A stretch of 64,000 nt of DNA from Erythrobacter aurantius. Lineage in GTDB: Bacteria > Pseudomonadota > Alphaproteobacteria > Sphingomonadales > Sphingomonadaceae. The DNA lies in assembly GCF_023823125.1 (NCBI RefSeq), contig NZ_CP090949.1, positions 1,140,001 to 1,204,000 of the forward strand. Reading direction: 5' to 3'. Of the stretch, positions 9,507 through 18,945 are shown one piece after another. A program made the position numbers and the translations under genes. The notes beneath the pieces were generated by a model, which saw only the letters and a program-made list of their open reading frames with translations, was not told where the DNA came from and ran no database searches. Position 1 is the first letter of the stretch. Every line of letters begins with the position of its first letter.

Positions 9507-11905
9507 TATCGCGCTCCCATCGTCTTGCGCGCCTGCCTGAGCGCCCGGATCAGTCCATCGCGATCATAACGATAGATGGTTTCAGCGGCATCGGGGGCTT
9601 CCGGAGCATCGCGCAGCCGGATCACGGGTGATCGGAACTCGACATCAAGCGCGGCTGCGGCTTCGTATTCATCGTCGAACCAGATTGCCACATCCTCGTG
9701 GTGGTCGGCATCTGAGGCGACCTTGTAACCCGCGGAGGCAACCAGCGGAGCGAGTATGCTTCTGGCCCAATCGCTGTCGGGCAAACGGCACACCGGCTTG
9801 GCTGCCGCTTCGGCTGGCTTGCCGTGCCGTGCGAAGAGTTCATGGCCGTCCAGCAGGGCGACAGTCTGCCCGTCCACCAGCGTTACGGCTTCGACCAGTG
9901 GATCGTTCGGTTCGGGTTCCAGCGCACCTTCGAGCAGGGCCGCGTCATCCACTTCGCGCACCGCATGAAGGAGCTCGCACGCGCCATCGGTAAGGCGCAG
10001 GAGCCGGATTTTCTCCGCCGGAACGGGGCCATCGGGCAATCCGACCACCGGCAGGATTTCGCCTTCGATCACAGCGCGCGGGGCGGAACCGGACAGGTCG
10101 AGGGCGCTGGCAGGTGCAGTCTCAATCCGCTGCACAAGTTCAAGCCGGATCGCGCAGCGGCGACTGTCGAAATGGGTGAAGAGCATGGCGCGCTGCACTT
10201 CAGCGGCTGCGCTCTCGTCATCTTCTTCAAAGGCGCGCAGCACGCGGCTCTTGGCATCGGAAACAAGATCGTGGGTGGCTGCGATATTGGTCACATCGAG
10301 CAAGAGCACCGGTCGGCCGTCATCGAGCAGGGTCGAACCGGCGTAGAGCCCGGTCCGCATCACGGCCGGGGCGAGCGGTTTGACCACGATGTCACCATGC
10401 GAATGGATGCGATCAACCGCCAGCGCGAACAGATCACCGCTGGCGAGACGCAGCATCACCATGATGTGCTGCCCGTCGGCGAGGTCACCCGTGGACAGGC
10501 CCAGCACGTCAGTCAGCATCAGGCACGGCACGCGCACACCGCGGAAAGTGACAAGCGCGGTTTCGCCCACGCGGGTGAAGTCCAGAGCCTTGGCCGATGC
10601 GTGGATGATTTCTTCGACATAGCTTTGCGGAATGGCAAAGCGTTGATCGGAAACCTCCACCGTCAGACCGGCAATGATGCTGAGCGTAAGCGGGATTTGC
10701 AGCGTGAACAGCGTGCCCACGTGATTGCTGCTGGAAACCTTGATGCTGCCGCCAACCCGCTCCAGATTTTCGCGCACCACATCCAGACCGACGCCGCGGC
10801 CCGAGACGTTGCTGACGGTTTCGGCAGTCGAAAATCCGGGTTGGAAAATCAGCTGCAAGATCGCCTCGCGGCTCATTTGTGCTCGTTGATCAGCCGTGAT
10901 CAGGCCTGTCGAGATCGCCTTTGCGGCAATTCTTTCCTCGTCCAGCCCGCGCCCGTCATCACTGATGACGATGGAAATCGTATTGCCCGATTGCCGCGCG
11001 GCAATCGACAGCATGCCGATCTCGCGCTTGCCATTGGCGAGCCTTTCGCCGGGCTTTTCGATCCCGTGATCGATCGCATTGCGAATGATGTGGGTGATCG
11101 GGTCGCGGATCGTTTCGATCATTTCGCGATCGAGTTCGACATCGCCGCCTTCGAGATCGACCATCACCTGCTTGCCAAGCTCGCTCGACAGATCGCGAAC
11201 CAGGCGGGGTACGGCGCTGAACAGCGTTTCGATGCGCTGCATCCGCATCCGCGTGATCGCGTCGCGAACATCGGCAAGGATTGTCGTGAGCCGTTCGAAC
11301 GGGCCGTCGATTGTCGGCTGGGTCCCGGCCTGACGCAGGCGGTGAGCCAGGTCGTTGCGCGCCAGAACCATGTCGGAAACCCCGCTCATCACCCGGTCGA
11401 GCAAGTCGACAGGGAGCCGGATCGATCGCTGGGCGGCAACAGGTTCGGCGCGTTTTGTGTGCGTCGTTTCGCCGGTTTCGGGGGTGAAGTCATCCAGCAG
11501 CGCGCTGGCTGGGGCATGCGGCAAGGCGGCCGCTCCGGCGCCCGGCTGCAAGGCGGCGATCAGTTCATCATCGCCACCCTCGGGAAATTCCTCGCCTGCC
11601 TCGATCGCATCCACCATGGCGACAATCCGGTCGATGATGGCGAGAACCACGCTGACGAGGGCGCTGTCCGGTTCGCGTCGTTCTGCCCGGCAATCGGCAA
11701 GCGCGTCTTCGGCAGCATGGCTGAGAGCGGCCAGACGCGGGAAATCGAAGAAGCCGCAATTGCCCTTAACCGTGTGGACAAAGCGGAAAATGGTGTCGAG
11801 CCGCGCGCGATCCGCCGGATCAGCTTCCCAGGCGACGATTTCGCCCGTGCTTGCTTCCAGCATTTCGCGTGTCTCTGCGACGAAATCCGCCAGCAGGTCA
11901 TCCAT
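9506..11905 (-). CDS. cheA: Chemotaxis histidine kinase CheA with C-terminal CheW-like and receiver-like extension
   Basis: The protein has 799 residues. Order: HPt domain with phospho-His44 (FRFVHTVKG); a linker without a clear P2 domain; dimerisation and ATPase domains with N box IIRNAIDHGIE, G1 DDGRGLD and G2 GRGVGLDVV; a CheW-like domain (about 400-530); a second, weaker CheW-like stretch (about 545-665); and a final segment (about 690-799) patterned like a receiver (ARSILAPLVASAGYKV) but lacking an obvious acidic pocket. It autophosphorylates under receptor control and feeds CheY and CheB. It is the first gene of the che operon; the 69 bases to the MATE stop upstream may hold its promoter. 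Confidence 0.95.
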   Translation of the reverse strand: MDDLLADFVAETREMLEASTGEIVAWEADPADRARLDTIFRFVHTVKGNCGFFDFPRLAALSHAAEDALADCRAERREPDSALVSVVLAIIDRIVAMVDAIEAGEEFPEGGDDELIAALQPGAGAAALPHAPASALLDDFTPETGETTHTKRAEPVAAQRSIRLPVDLLDRVMSGVSDMVLARNDLAHRLRQAGTQPTIDGPFERLTTILADVRDAITRMRMQRIETLFSAVPRLVRDLSSELGKQVMVDLEGGDVELDREMIETIRDPITHIIRNAIDHGIEKPGERLANGKREIGMLSIAARQSGNTISIVISDDGRGLDEERIAAKAISTGLITADQRAQMSREAILQLIFQPGFSTAETVSNVSGRGVGLDVVRENLERVGGSIKVSSSNHVGTLFTLQIPLTLSIIAGLTVEVSDQRFAIPQSYVEEIIHASAKALDFTRVGETALVTFRGVRVPCLMLTDVLGLSTGDLADGQHIMVMLRLASGDLFALAVDRIHSHGDIVVKPLAPAVMRTGLYAGSTLLDDGRPVLLLDVTNIAATHDLVSDAKSRVLRAFEEDDESAAAEVQRAMLFTHFDSRRCAIRLELVQRIETAPASALDLSGSAPRAVIEGEILPVVGLPDGPVPAEKIRLLRLTDGACELLHAVREVDDAALLEGALEPEPNDPLVEAVTLVDGQTVALLDGHELFARHGKPAEAAAKPVCRLPDSDWARSILAPLVASAGYKVASDADHHEDVAIWFDDEYEAAAALDVEFRSPVIRLRDAPEAPDAAETIYRYDRDGLIRALRQARKTMGAR

Positions 11906-11974
11906 GACGCCTGTGCCCCTTTTTGCGTGAGGTTCACCTATGGCGACAGATGGTTAACGAAGGCCTAGCGCGCC

Positions 11975-13345
11975 CTATCTCGCACCGCGCAGTTTGATGG
12001 CGTAGCTGACCAGCAGAATGCCGGTGACGGCTCCGAACAGATTGGCGGCGAGTTCCGCCGAATAGATCGCGGCGCTGCCCCAGCTGCCGACCAGCAGCCA
12101 GGCAAAGGGCAGCATCACCAGAAACACCCGCAGGGCGGATTGGGTCAGCGCGAACGAAGCCTTGTCGACCGCGTTCAATATCCCGTTGGCGACGATCAGG
12201 ATTCCGAAGCCTGCATAGCCCCACGCCGCGATGCTCAGATACAGCGCGAATTCGCTCGCGACGTCGGCATCCTCAGTAAACAGGAAGGCCAGGAATTCGC
12301 CGCCAGATACCATCGCCAGTGCAATGCAGAGGCCCCAGACGATGCAGAAGCCGAAAGCCCAAAGCGCCGCTTCGCGCGCCCGGTCGAATTCGCGCGCGCC
12401 CCAATTCTGTCCGACGATCGCGCCGATCGAGCCGGACAGCGCCAGAAGCGGCACTGTCGCGAAACTCTGCAATCTTCCCGCCGCACCGAACCCTGCAACG
12501 GCGGCCTCGCCTTCGAGCGCCACAAGCGCGGTCAGGATCGACAGGCCGACTGGATTGATCGCATTCGAACAGGCGGCAGGGCCGGCCACCCGTAGGATTG
12601 AAACGGCGGGATCGATCAGGCTGCAATCGCGCAGCAGACCAAAATCGAGCGGGATCTCCGCCCGGCGCATCAACGCCATCGCCATGATCGCACCGAAAGC
12701 CCAGCCGATGACGGTCGCATAAGCTGCGCCGACGATGCCCAATCCTTCGAATCCGAAAGCGCCCGTAATCAGCAGCGGATCGAGCACCCAGTTGGCTGTT
12801 GCATAGGTTATGCTGACAAGGCTGGTTTTGCGCGCTTCTCCCTGTCCGCGCAGCACCCCGTTGAAGCCCATGATCGCCAGAATCAACGGAAAGCCGAGAG
12901 CGAAAGGCTGCATATAGGTGCGGATCAACGGCAGCAGGTGATCGGGGGCGTTCATCAGCCGGAACAACGGATCGTGCAGCGTGAACAATGCCAGCGCCAT
13001 GATCGCGCCAACCAGCACTGCGAAAACGATGCCGAAATTCGCCCGGCGGGCGGCGCGTTCGGGGTCTTCCTCACCCAGCGCGCGGGCGACAACGGAATTG
13101 ATGCCCACCATCACCCCCACGCCGAGCGAAGTCAGCGCCACGGAGATCGGAAAGATGAAGGAGATCGCCGCCAGCGCATCGCTGCCCAACTGGCCGATGA
13201 AATAGGCATCCACCAATCCGATCGACATGATCGCGGCGACCCCGATGATCGCGGGCAGGGTCTGCCCGATCAGATGCCCGGTGATGCTGCCCCGCGTCAG
13301 CTTGGCGCTTGCTGATTTGACAGGTGAGGAAGATTGCTGGTTCAT
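11975..13345 (-). CDS. MATE-family efflux transporter
   Basis: The protein has 456 residues from the ATG at 13345; the longer frame adds 13 unlikely residues. About 12 hydrophobic membrane segments occur in two related halves, with the MATE-typical first helix (IIGVAAIMSIGLVDAYFIGQLG). MATE proteins export drugs or metabolites from the cytoplasm by Na+ or H+ antiport; the substrate is not predictable. It lies 69 bases upstream of cheA in the same direction. The 115 bases to the divergent aldolase gene should hold its promoter. Confidence 0.92.
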   Translation of the reverse strand: MNQQSSSPVKSASAKLTRGSITGHLIGQTLPAIIGVAAIMSIGLVDAYFIGQLGSDALAAISFIFPISVALTSLGVGVMVGINSVVARALGEEDPERAARRANFGIVFAVLVGAIMALALFTLHDPLFRLMNAPDHLLPLIRTYMQPFALGFPLILAIMGFNGVLRGQGEARKTSLVSITYATANWVLDPLLITGAFGFEGLGIVGAAYATVIGWAFGAIMAMALMRRAEIPLDFGLLRDCSLIDPAVSILRVAGPAACSNAINPVGLSILTALVALEGEAAVAGFGAAGRLQSFATVPLLALSGSIGAIVGQNWGAREFDRAREAALWAFGFCIVWGLCIALAMVSGGEFLAFLFTEDADVASEFALYLSIAAWGYAGFGILIVANGILNAVDKASFALTQSALRVFLVMLPFAWLLVGSWGSAAIYSAELAANLFGAVTGILLVSYAIKLRGAR

Positions 13346-13460
13346 CGAGACTGCGCGGGTAGCCGCAGCCCGGCGGCAAGGCAAAGCGAAATGCTTGTGC
13401 AGCCCCCGCGAGCCATGCGATAGGCATCGGAAAGAAATTCAGGAAGGAGAGGGATTCCTC

Positions 13461-14237
13461 ATGGCAACCCAGCTTAAGCCCGACAGCAGCCTCGAAGGTA
13501 AGGTCAGCAAGGAAGAATGGCAGGCCCGGCTCGATCTCGCCGCGTGCTATCGCATCTTTGACCACCTCGGCTGGTCGGAATCGATCTACAACCACATTTC
13601 CGTCGCGGTTCCGGGTGAGAAGGATACTTTCCTGATCAACCCGTTTGGCCTGCTCTATGATGAAGTGACCGCTTCGAACCTCGTCAAGATCGACGTCGAA
13701 GGCAACAATGTCGGCGGTTCGCCCTATATGGTGAACAAGGCCGGCTTCACCCAGCACGCCTATTTCCACAAGCATCTGGGCGACCGCGCGAATGCGATCT
13801 GCCACGTCCACACCACGGCGACGATGGCCGTTGCCAGCCACAAGGACGGCCTGCTGCCGACCAATTTCTATGCCTGCAATTTCCAAAACCAGATCGGCTA
13901 CCACGATTTCGAAGGCGTGACCGTGCGTCCCGAAGAGGGTGAGCGGCTGGTGCGCAATCTCGGCAACCATTCGATCCTCATGCTGCGCAACCACGGCCCG
14001 GTGGTGATGGACCGCACGATTCCGGGCATGTTCGTCAAGATGTGGGCGCTGCAACGCGCTTGCGAAATCCAGGTCGCGACCCTGTCGCAGGGTGCGGCCA
14101 ACATCGTCCCGCAGGAAGTCGTCGATGTGCACCAGCGCGATCTTTCGGTGATGTCCGGGCAGGGCGGTTCCGGCCTGTTCGATTTCGAGGCGTGGAAGCG
14201 CCGGATTGACCGGATCGACAGCAGCTGGCGCAACTGA
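13461..14237 (+). CDS. Class II aldolase/adducin-family protein
   Basis: The protein has 258 residues from an ATG preceded by AGGAGAGG; the frame extends further upstream but has no better start. The Zn-binding pattern of class II aldolases is visible as HVHTTATMAV together with a later histidine in RNHGPVV, and YNHISV near residue 45 matches the phosphate-loop region. Family members cleave or epimerise sugar phosphates (fuculose-, ribulose-phosphate); a group of close relatives of unknown function is widespread in alphaproteobacteria. The substrate here is unassigned. It is followed 30 bases later by an orphan [2Fe-2S] subunit gene. Confidence 0.88.
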   Translation: MATQLKPDSSLEGKVSKEEWQARLDLAACYRIFDHLGWSESIYNHISVAVPGEKDTFLINPFGLLYDEVTASNLVKIDVEGNNVGGSPYMVNKAGFTQHAYFHKHLGDRANAICHVHTTATMAVASHKDGLLPTNFYACNFQNQIGYHDFEGVTVRPEEGERLVRNLGNHSILMLRNHGPVVMDRTIPGMFVKMWALQRACEIQVATLSQGAANIVPQEVVDVHQRDLSVMSGQGGSGLFDFEAWKRRIDRIDSSWRN

Positions 14238-14267
14238 GCCGGCTCGCCAGACAGCTAGGATAGCGCA

Positions 14268-14828
14268 ATGCCGCGCATGACGATCAACGATCGGCCGGTC
14301 GAGTTCGATCTCGACCCCCAGATGCCGCTGCTCTACGCGCTGCGTGAGGCGGCGAACCTTACCGGGACAAAGAGCTGCGGCGGCGGCGATTGCGTCGGCG
14401 CGTGCATGGTGATCGTCGATGGCACGGCCTTGCGATCCTGCCGCATCACTCTGGCCGAGGCGGAAGGGCGCCTGATCACCACGATCGAAGGGCTTTCGCG
14501 CGATCGCTCGCACCCGATGCAGCAGGCGATGGTGGCCGAACAAGCGATCCAGTGCGGCTATTGCACTCCCGGCATCGTGATCGCCGGTGCCGCCTTGCTG
14601 GATCGCAATTCCGCTCCGACCCGCGCGGAGATCGAGGACGCGCTGCAAAACCTTTGTCGCTGCGGCGTCTATCCGCGCTTGGTACGGGCGGTGCAGCGGG
14701 CCGGCCGGGTAATCCAGCGGCGCGAAAGCATCAGCGCCGCGCCCGCTCCTGGTATCGAGGCGGCAGACGCGGCCCAGCGCGTTCCCGCGCTGAGGGCTGT
14801 CCCTGAGCCTTCCGACTCCGGGGACTGA
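14268..14828 (+). CDS. [2Fe-2S]-binding small subunit, xanthine dehydrogenase/CoxS/IorA family
   Basis: The protein has 186 residues. The N-terminal plant-type ferredoxin domain has a Cys cluster in SCGGGDCVGAC plus a fourth Cys in LRSC, and the C-terminal helical [2Fe-2S] domain has QCGYCTPG and LCRCG. These are the two clusters of the small subunit of molybdenum hydroxylases, which pass electrons from the Mo subunit. No molybdopterin large subunit or FAD subunit gene lies next to it, which is unusual. The last about 35 residues are a Pro/Ala-rich tail absent from typical members. It follows the aldolase gene closely and converges on the siderophore receptor gene, 6 bases away. Confidence 0.9.
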   Translation: MPRMTINDRPVEFDLDPQMPLLYALREAANLTGTKSCGGGDCVGACMVIVDGTALRSCRITLAEAEGRLITTIEGLSRDRSHPMQQAMVAEQAIQCGYCTPGIVIAGAALLDRNSAPTRAEIEDALQNLCRCGVYPRLVRAVQRAGRVIQRRESISAAPAPGIEAADAAQRVPALRAVPEPSDSGD

Positions 14829-14834
14829 CGTTCC

Positions 14835-17015
14835 TCAGAAACGTCCCGTAATCGTGAACCGCGCGTTGAGCGGCGGCGCCACTGTCAACTCATTGGCAGA
14901 GTGGGCGTTGGGGAAATACAGTTCGTCAAACAGGTTTTCGACATTGACCTGCAAACGCAGGTTCTCGTTCACGTCGTAGAACACCGCCATATCGACCCGC
15001 GCATAGGACGGCAGCGTCGCCGTATTGCCGTTGTCGGCAAAGCTTTCGTCCTGCGCCGTAAGGCCAAGCCCGAAACCAAGTTGATCGGTCGCCTGGAAGT
15101 TGTTCCAGATCGAGAACATGTTCTCAGGCAGTTCGCGCAGGCGCCGGCCGGTCGGGCCGGTACGGCTTTGCTGTTCGCCGTCGAGATAGGAATAGCCGGC
15201 CGAAAGGAACCACCAATCGGTGACCTGCCCCTGCAACTGGGCTTCGAAGCCGCGGATCTTCGAATCGATGACATCAAGCGTGCCCGGATTGTTGTCCGCA
15301 ACTTGCGGTGATGATTGCTCGATCTGGAATACCGCACCCGTCAGCGCGAGGCCCGGGCGGATGTCCCACTTCACCCCGGCTTCGAGGTTGGAGAAGGTAT
15401 CCGGCTCCAGTGCGTCAGCCGGTGGGTTGATATCGGCAAACTGATCGCCCGAACGCGGCAGGAAGGTTTCCGAATAGCTGGTGTAAATCGAAAGGTTCTG
15501 CTGCGGCTTCAGGATCAGGCCGAGCCGAGGGGTGATCTCCTCGTCCTTTCGGGTGCGAACCGCTCCAGTGCGATTGTCGAGCACGGTGATTTCGAAACTG
15601 TCGAACCGCGCGCCCAGCACCACCCGGATCCATTCCGCCAGCTTGATCTCGTCCTGGATGTAAGCCGAAACTACCGCCAGATCGGCTTCGGTGTCGTCAT
15701 TGAGCGCGGTGAACGGGCCGCGGGTTGTGCGTCCGTCTGCCGTCGTGCCGACGCCTCCGCGCAGGGGCAGCGGGCGAACTGCCGGGAAGAATTCGACATC
15801 GGTGCGGCGGCCATCGAGCACTGCCGTGTCGAACACCGGGTTGAAGCGATCATTGTTGTTGCTTGTGTCGATGAACTCGCCACCCACGATCAGCGTATGC
15901 TCGATCCCGCCAGTCGCGAATTCACCGATCAGATTTCCTGAAAGCACGAGATTCTGGCGCTGCGTCGTGTCGATATAGCCATCCATCGCCACAACATTGG
16001 TGGCGGGGTTGTAGCCGACTGGGAAATAGTTGGAGTAAACCTTGTCGTAGTCACCCCACGAAGCGGTGAGATTGCCCTTCAGATTGTCCGAGAACACATG
16101 TTGCAGCGTGCCGCGCAGGACATGGGCCTGGAAGGTGGTGTAGTTTTCTTCCGGGTCGCCGAAGGTAATGTCCTTTAGGCCACGAACCGGATCGCCGTTG
16201 TCATCGGTGGGGATGCCGCGATCGATGAAGCGTTCGTGATCGATATATTCATAGGCGAGATCGATGGTGGTGCGATCACCCAATTGTGCGCGGAAGGTGG
16301 GGTTGATGGCGAATTGATCACCGTCGAAGAAATCGCGGTGATTGTTGAGATTCTCATAGGCTGCGTTGATCCGCAGCGCCGAGTTCTCACCCGTGGCGAG
16401 GTTGACGTCCGCCCAGATGTCGAAGGCGCCGAAAGTGTCAACCGAGGTGCGGAAGCCGGTGAAATTCTCGCCGATGACACCCTTCTTGGTCACGCGATTG
16501 AGGATGCCGCCGGTTCCGCCGCGTCCGAACAGCAGGGCGTTGGGGCCCCGCAGGATTTCCACCTGCTCAAGATTGTAGAGACCGCGATAATATTCGACGT
16601 CATCCCGTACCCCGTCGACGAAGAAGTCGGCGGTGGACCGGACGCCCCGGAACACCACGGCATCGCGGTGTCCTTCGCCCTGCGAACTGGTGACACCGGG
16701 GGTGTAAAGCACGATGTCCCCGATTGAATCGAAGCCCTGCTGGATGATCTGATCGGCGGTGGTGATGCTGAGCGATTGCGGGACGTCGATGATCGGGGTC
16801 GGCGTCTTCAGCGCATTCATTTCGTTGGAATAGAGGACATCGCCGGTGACGACGATATTCGGTCCGCGATCGGCTGAATCCTCGGCGGAACTTTCCGCAG
16901 CGACGCCGCTACCTGCTTCGGTGGTTTCCGCGAGCGCGGGGAACGCCATTGCTGCGCAGCCGAGCAAGAGAGCGGTGCGGGCGAGTCGATAGGTCATCGG
17001 TTGTTTTGCAATCAT
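14835..17015 (-). CDS. TonB-dependent siderophore receptor
   Basis: The protein has 726 residues from the ATG at 17015 (an ATG at 16997 is an equally possible start). A signal peptide (TALLLGCAAMAFPALA) is followed by a plug domain with the siderophore-receptor pattern VPQSLSITTADQI and EILRGPNALLFGRGGTGG, then a 22-strand type barrel that ends in phenylalanine (FTITGRF). It imports ferric siderophores across the outer membrane using TonB energy. A Fur-like palindrome lies 46 bases upstream, consistent with iron repression. The specific siderophore cannot be deduced, and no synthesis or periplasmic transport genes are adjacent. Confidence 0.93.
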   Translation of the reverse strand: MIAKQPMTYRLARTALLLGCAAMAFPALAETTEAGSGVAAESSAEDSADRGPNIVVTGDVLYSNEMNALKTPTPIIDVPQSLSITTADQIIQQGFDSIGDIVLYTPGVTSSQGEGHRDAVVFRGVRSTADFFVDGVRDDVEYYRGLYNLEQVEILRGPNALLFGRGGTGGILNRVTKKGVIGENFTGFRTSVDTFGAFDIWADVNLATGENSALRINAAYENLNNHRDFFDGDQFAINPTFRAQLGDRTTIDLAYEYIDHERFIDRGIPTDDNGDPVRGLKDITFGDPEENYTTFQAHVLRGTLQHVFSDNLKGNLTASWGDYDKVYSNYFPVGYNPATNVVAMDGYIDTTQRQNLVLSGNLIGEFATGGIEHTLIVGGEFIDTSNNNDRFNPVFDTAVLDGRRTDVEFFPAVRPLPLRGGVGTTADGRTTRGPFTALNDDTEADLAVVSAYIQDEIKLAEWIRVVLGARFDSFEITVLDNRTGAVRTRKDEEITPRLGLILKPQQNLSIYTSYSETFLPRSGDQFADINPPADALEPDTFSNLEAGVKWDIRPGLALTGAVFQIEQSSPQVADNNPGTLDVIDSKIRGFEAQLQGQVTDWWFLSAGYSYLDGEQQSRTGPTGRRLRELPENMFSIWNNFQATDQLGFGLGLTAQDESFADNGNTATLPSYARVDMAVFYDVNENLRLQVNVENLFDELYFPNAHSANELTVAPPLNARFTITGRF

Positions 17016-17060
17016 GGAGGGGGTGCTATTGCAACCTATTCGCAAGTGCAAGGATGTTTT

Positions 17061-17075
17061 TGAGAATAATTCGCA
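17061..17075 (-). promoter_or_regulatory. Putative Fur box upstream of the siderophore receptor
   Basis: TGAGAATAATTCGCA is a 7-1-7 inverted repeat (TGMGAAT / ATTCKCA) closely matching the Fur consensus. It lies 46 bases upstream of the receptor start at 17015, where iron-loaded Fur would block the promoter. Confidence 0.7.
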
Positions 17076-17188
17076 TTTCAAGCTTGTGTGGCAATTCTGC
17101 CGAGCCTTACCCTGCGCAGGCTGCTCCTGCTTGATCGACGGTGCGGCTTGCGGCAGGGCGCACGCAAATCGAAACGGAGACACCCGAG

Positions 17189-17533
17189 ATGAAGGCAACC
17201 ATCTGGCACAATCCCAAATGCGGTACTTCGCGAAAGACGCTGGCGATCCTTGAAAACCTTTCGAAGGTCGATCTGACGGTGGTGGAATACCTCAAGGACC
17301 CGCCTTCGCGCGAAAAGCTCGCGCAACTGTTCGCCGACGCCGGAATGACGCCGGCCGAAGGGTTGCGTCTCCGCGGCACCGACGCGGAGGAGCGTGGCCT
17401 GCCGCAAGCCGATGCAGACACCATCCTTGATGCGATGGTCGCCGATCCGATCCTGATCAACCGCCCGCTTGTGGAAACGGAAAAGGGTGTGGCGCTGTGC
17501 CGCCCGCAGGATGAAGTGTTGAAACTTCTGTAG
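17189..17533 (+). CDS. arsC: Arsenate reductase, glutaredoxin-linked (ArsC family)
   Basis: The protein has 114 residues from an ATG preceded by GGAG. The active-site cysteine is Cys11 in HNPKCGTSRKT, and the C-terminal INRPLV matches the conserved Arg-Pro of thioredoxin-fold ArsC. The enzyme reduces arsenate to arsenite with glutathione/glutaredoxin. No arsenite pump or ArsR is next to it, so it may be an ArsC-like protein of general use, as is common in single-gene settings. It is divergent from the siderophore receptor and convergent with the MFS gene. Confidence 0.88.
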   Translation: MKATIWHNPKCGTSRKTLAILENLSKVDLTVVEYLKDPPSREKLAQLFADAGMTPAEGLRLRGTDAEERGLPQADADTILDAMVADPILINRPLVETEKGVALCRPQDEVLKLL

Positions 17534-17538
17534 CCGCG

Positions 17539-18885
17539 TCAGTTCCGGTCGCGGGTCAGATCGCGGTCGGCCTGCAAGGCGAACCAGCCGTGGCCGAGAA
17601 CGATCAGGCATAGAGCGACGATCAGGCCGAAACCGAGCCAGTCGGAATGGCCATACAGCCATACGCCAAGAGCGGGGGCGTAGATGTAGCTCGCCCCTGC
17701 TAGCGACGCGACGATGCCCGATGCCTGACCCTGCTCCGCGCGGGTAACCGCGAGCGACGTGCCCGCCGTGGTACCGGGCCGGAACAGGCCGAAGCCGAGC
17801 GATGCGATGGCGTATCCCAGCGCGATCATGTGCAGGTCGCCCGCCACCCCAAGCAATATCGTCCCGACAGCCGCCGTTGTTATGCCCCATAGCGTCGCGG
17901 CGCGCGGCCCGAGGTCGAAGCGCGGGATCAGGCCCCATTGCGCAACCAGCGTGGCAAGCGCACCGGCCATCAATACGAGCCCGACCGGCCCCGCACCAAG
18001 TTCTGGTGTCGCCCTCAGGCCCAGCCGGTCGAGCACCAGAAAGCCCGAAATTCCCAATACCATCGCTTGCGCATGGCCGCCGAAGAACCCGGCGATGATC
18101 CAGGGGCGCAGGCGCATATCACGCCAGCCAAGACGGGGTGGCTCCTCGCCTTCTTCCAGTTCGAGCGAAGCCTCCGGATCGCTCGGCGCACCCGAACCGC
18201 TCGAATAGGGTGCGGCCAGCCCGCGTGCCGCAAATTGCGGTTCGTCATTGGGCAGGCGCCAGCGCAACAGCAGCACTGCAGCAAGCCCGATCGCGGCAAA
18301 GCAGATAAACGGCCCCGTCAGCCCCAGCCCGAGGAAGGGCAGCACCATCAAAGGCGCCAGTGCCGGACCGATAACCGTGCCGAGCCCGAAGCTGGAAGCG
18401 ATCAACGACAGCGCCTGCGTGCGCTGGCTGCGCGGCGTGCGCGACGCGACATAGGCCTGCACCGCCGGGGGCGCTGCGCTTCCGAAACCGCCATAAAGGC
18501 TGCGCGCCGCGGCAAATGCGATCAACGCCCACAGCGCGGAAAGCCAGCCCGAAAGTCCCGCATAGAGCGCAAGTCCGCAAAGCAGCATCGACACGATAAA
18601 GCCGGTCAGACCCACCGCCATCATCGCCTTGCGTCCGCGCTTGTCCGAACGCCGCGCCCAGATCGGGGCGCACACCACCCACAACAACGCAGACCAGCTG
18701 TAGGCAAGGCTGATCCAGACGTCGTCTACCTGCAGCGCGGTGCCGATTGACGGCATCACCGATTGCATCGCGGTGTTGCCTGCCGCTGTCACCAGCATGA
18801 CCGTGAACAGCAACGCCATGCGCCCGCCGGAAATCGGATTGGCGGCGATGCTTTTCTGATCAGGCGGGGCGTCGGCTTCGGCCAT
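17539..18885 (-). CDS. Major facilitator superfamily transporter
   Basis: The protein has 448 residues from the ATG at 18885. About 12 membrane segments occur in two halves, with the MFS loop motif near residues 60-75 (WARRSDKRGRKAMM) and a central cytoplasmic loop rich in acidic residues (about 215-245). The layout resembles drug/H+ antiporters such as the TetA/multidrug group. The substrate is unknown. It ends 5 bases from the convergent arsC stop. Confidence 0.9.
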   Translation of the reverse strand: MAEADAPPDQKSIAANPISGGRMALLFTVMLVTAAGNTAMQSVMPSIGTALQVDDVWISLAYSWSALLWVVCAPIWARRSDKRGRKAMMAVGLTGFIVSMLLCGLALYAGLSGWLSALWALIAFAAARSLYGGFGSAAPPAVQAYVASRTPRSQRTQALSLIASSFGLGTVIGPALAPLMVLPFLGLGLTGPFICFAAIGLAAVLLLRWRLPNDEPQFAARGLAAPYSSGSGAPSDPEASLELEEGEEPPRLGWRDMRLRPWIIAGFFGGHAQAMVLGISGFLVLDRLGLRATPELGAGPVGLVLMAGALATLVAQWGLIPRFDLGPRAATLWGITTAAVGTILLGVAGDLHMIALGYAIASLGFGLFRPGTTAGTSLAVTRAEQGQASGIVASLAGASYIYAPALGVWLYGHSDWLGFGLIVALCLIVLGHGWFALQADRDLTRDRN

Positions 18886-18945
18886 CAACAATGGCGCTAG
18901 GCCAGAGTGTCCGTGCTTTCAATCAGCGAATTGACGTGTCCCCCT

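Noticed and set aside
9824..11968. 714-codon open frame on the plus strand
   Set aside because: It is antisense to cheA throughout, with no recognisable motif; cheA is unambiguous.
14827..14845. GACGTT/AACGTC hairpin between the [2Fe-2S] gene and the siderophore receptor gene as a terminator
   Set aside because: The stem is only 6 bp, has no T-run and lies within the receptor's last codons. It is too weak to call.
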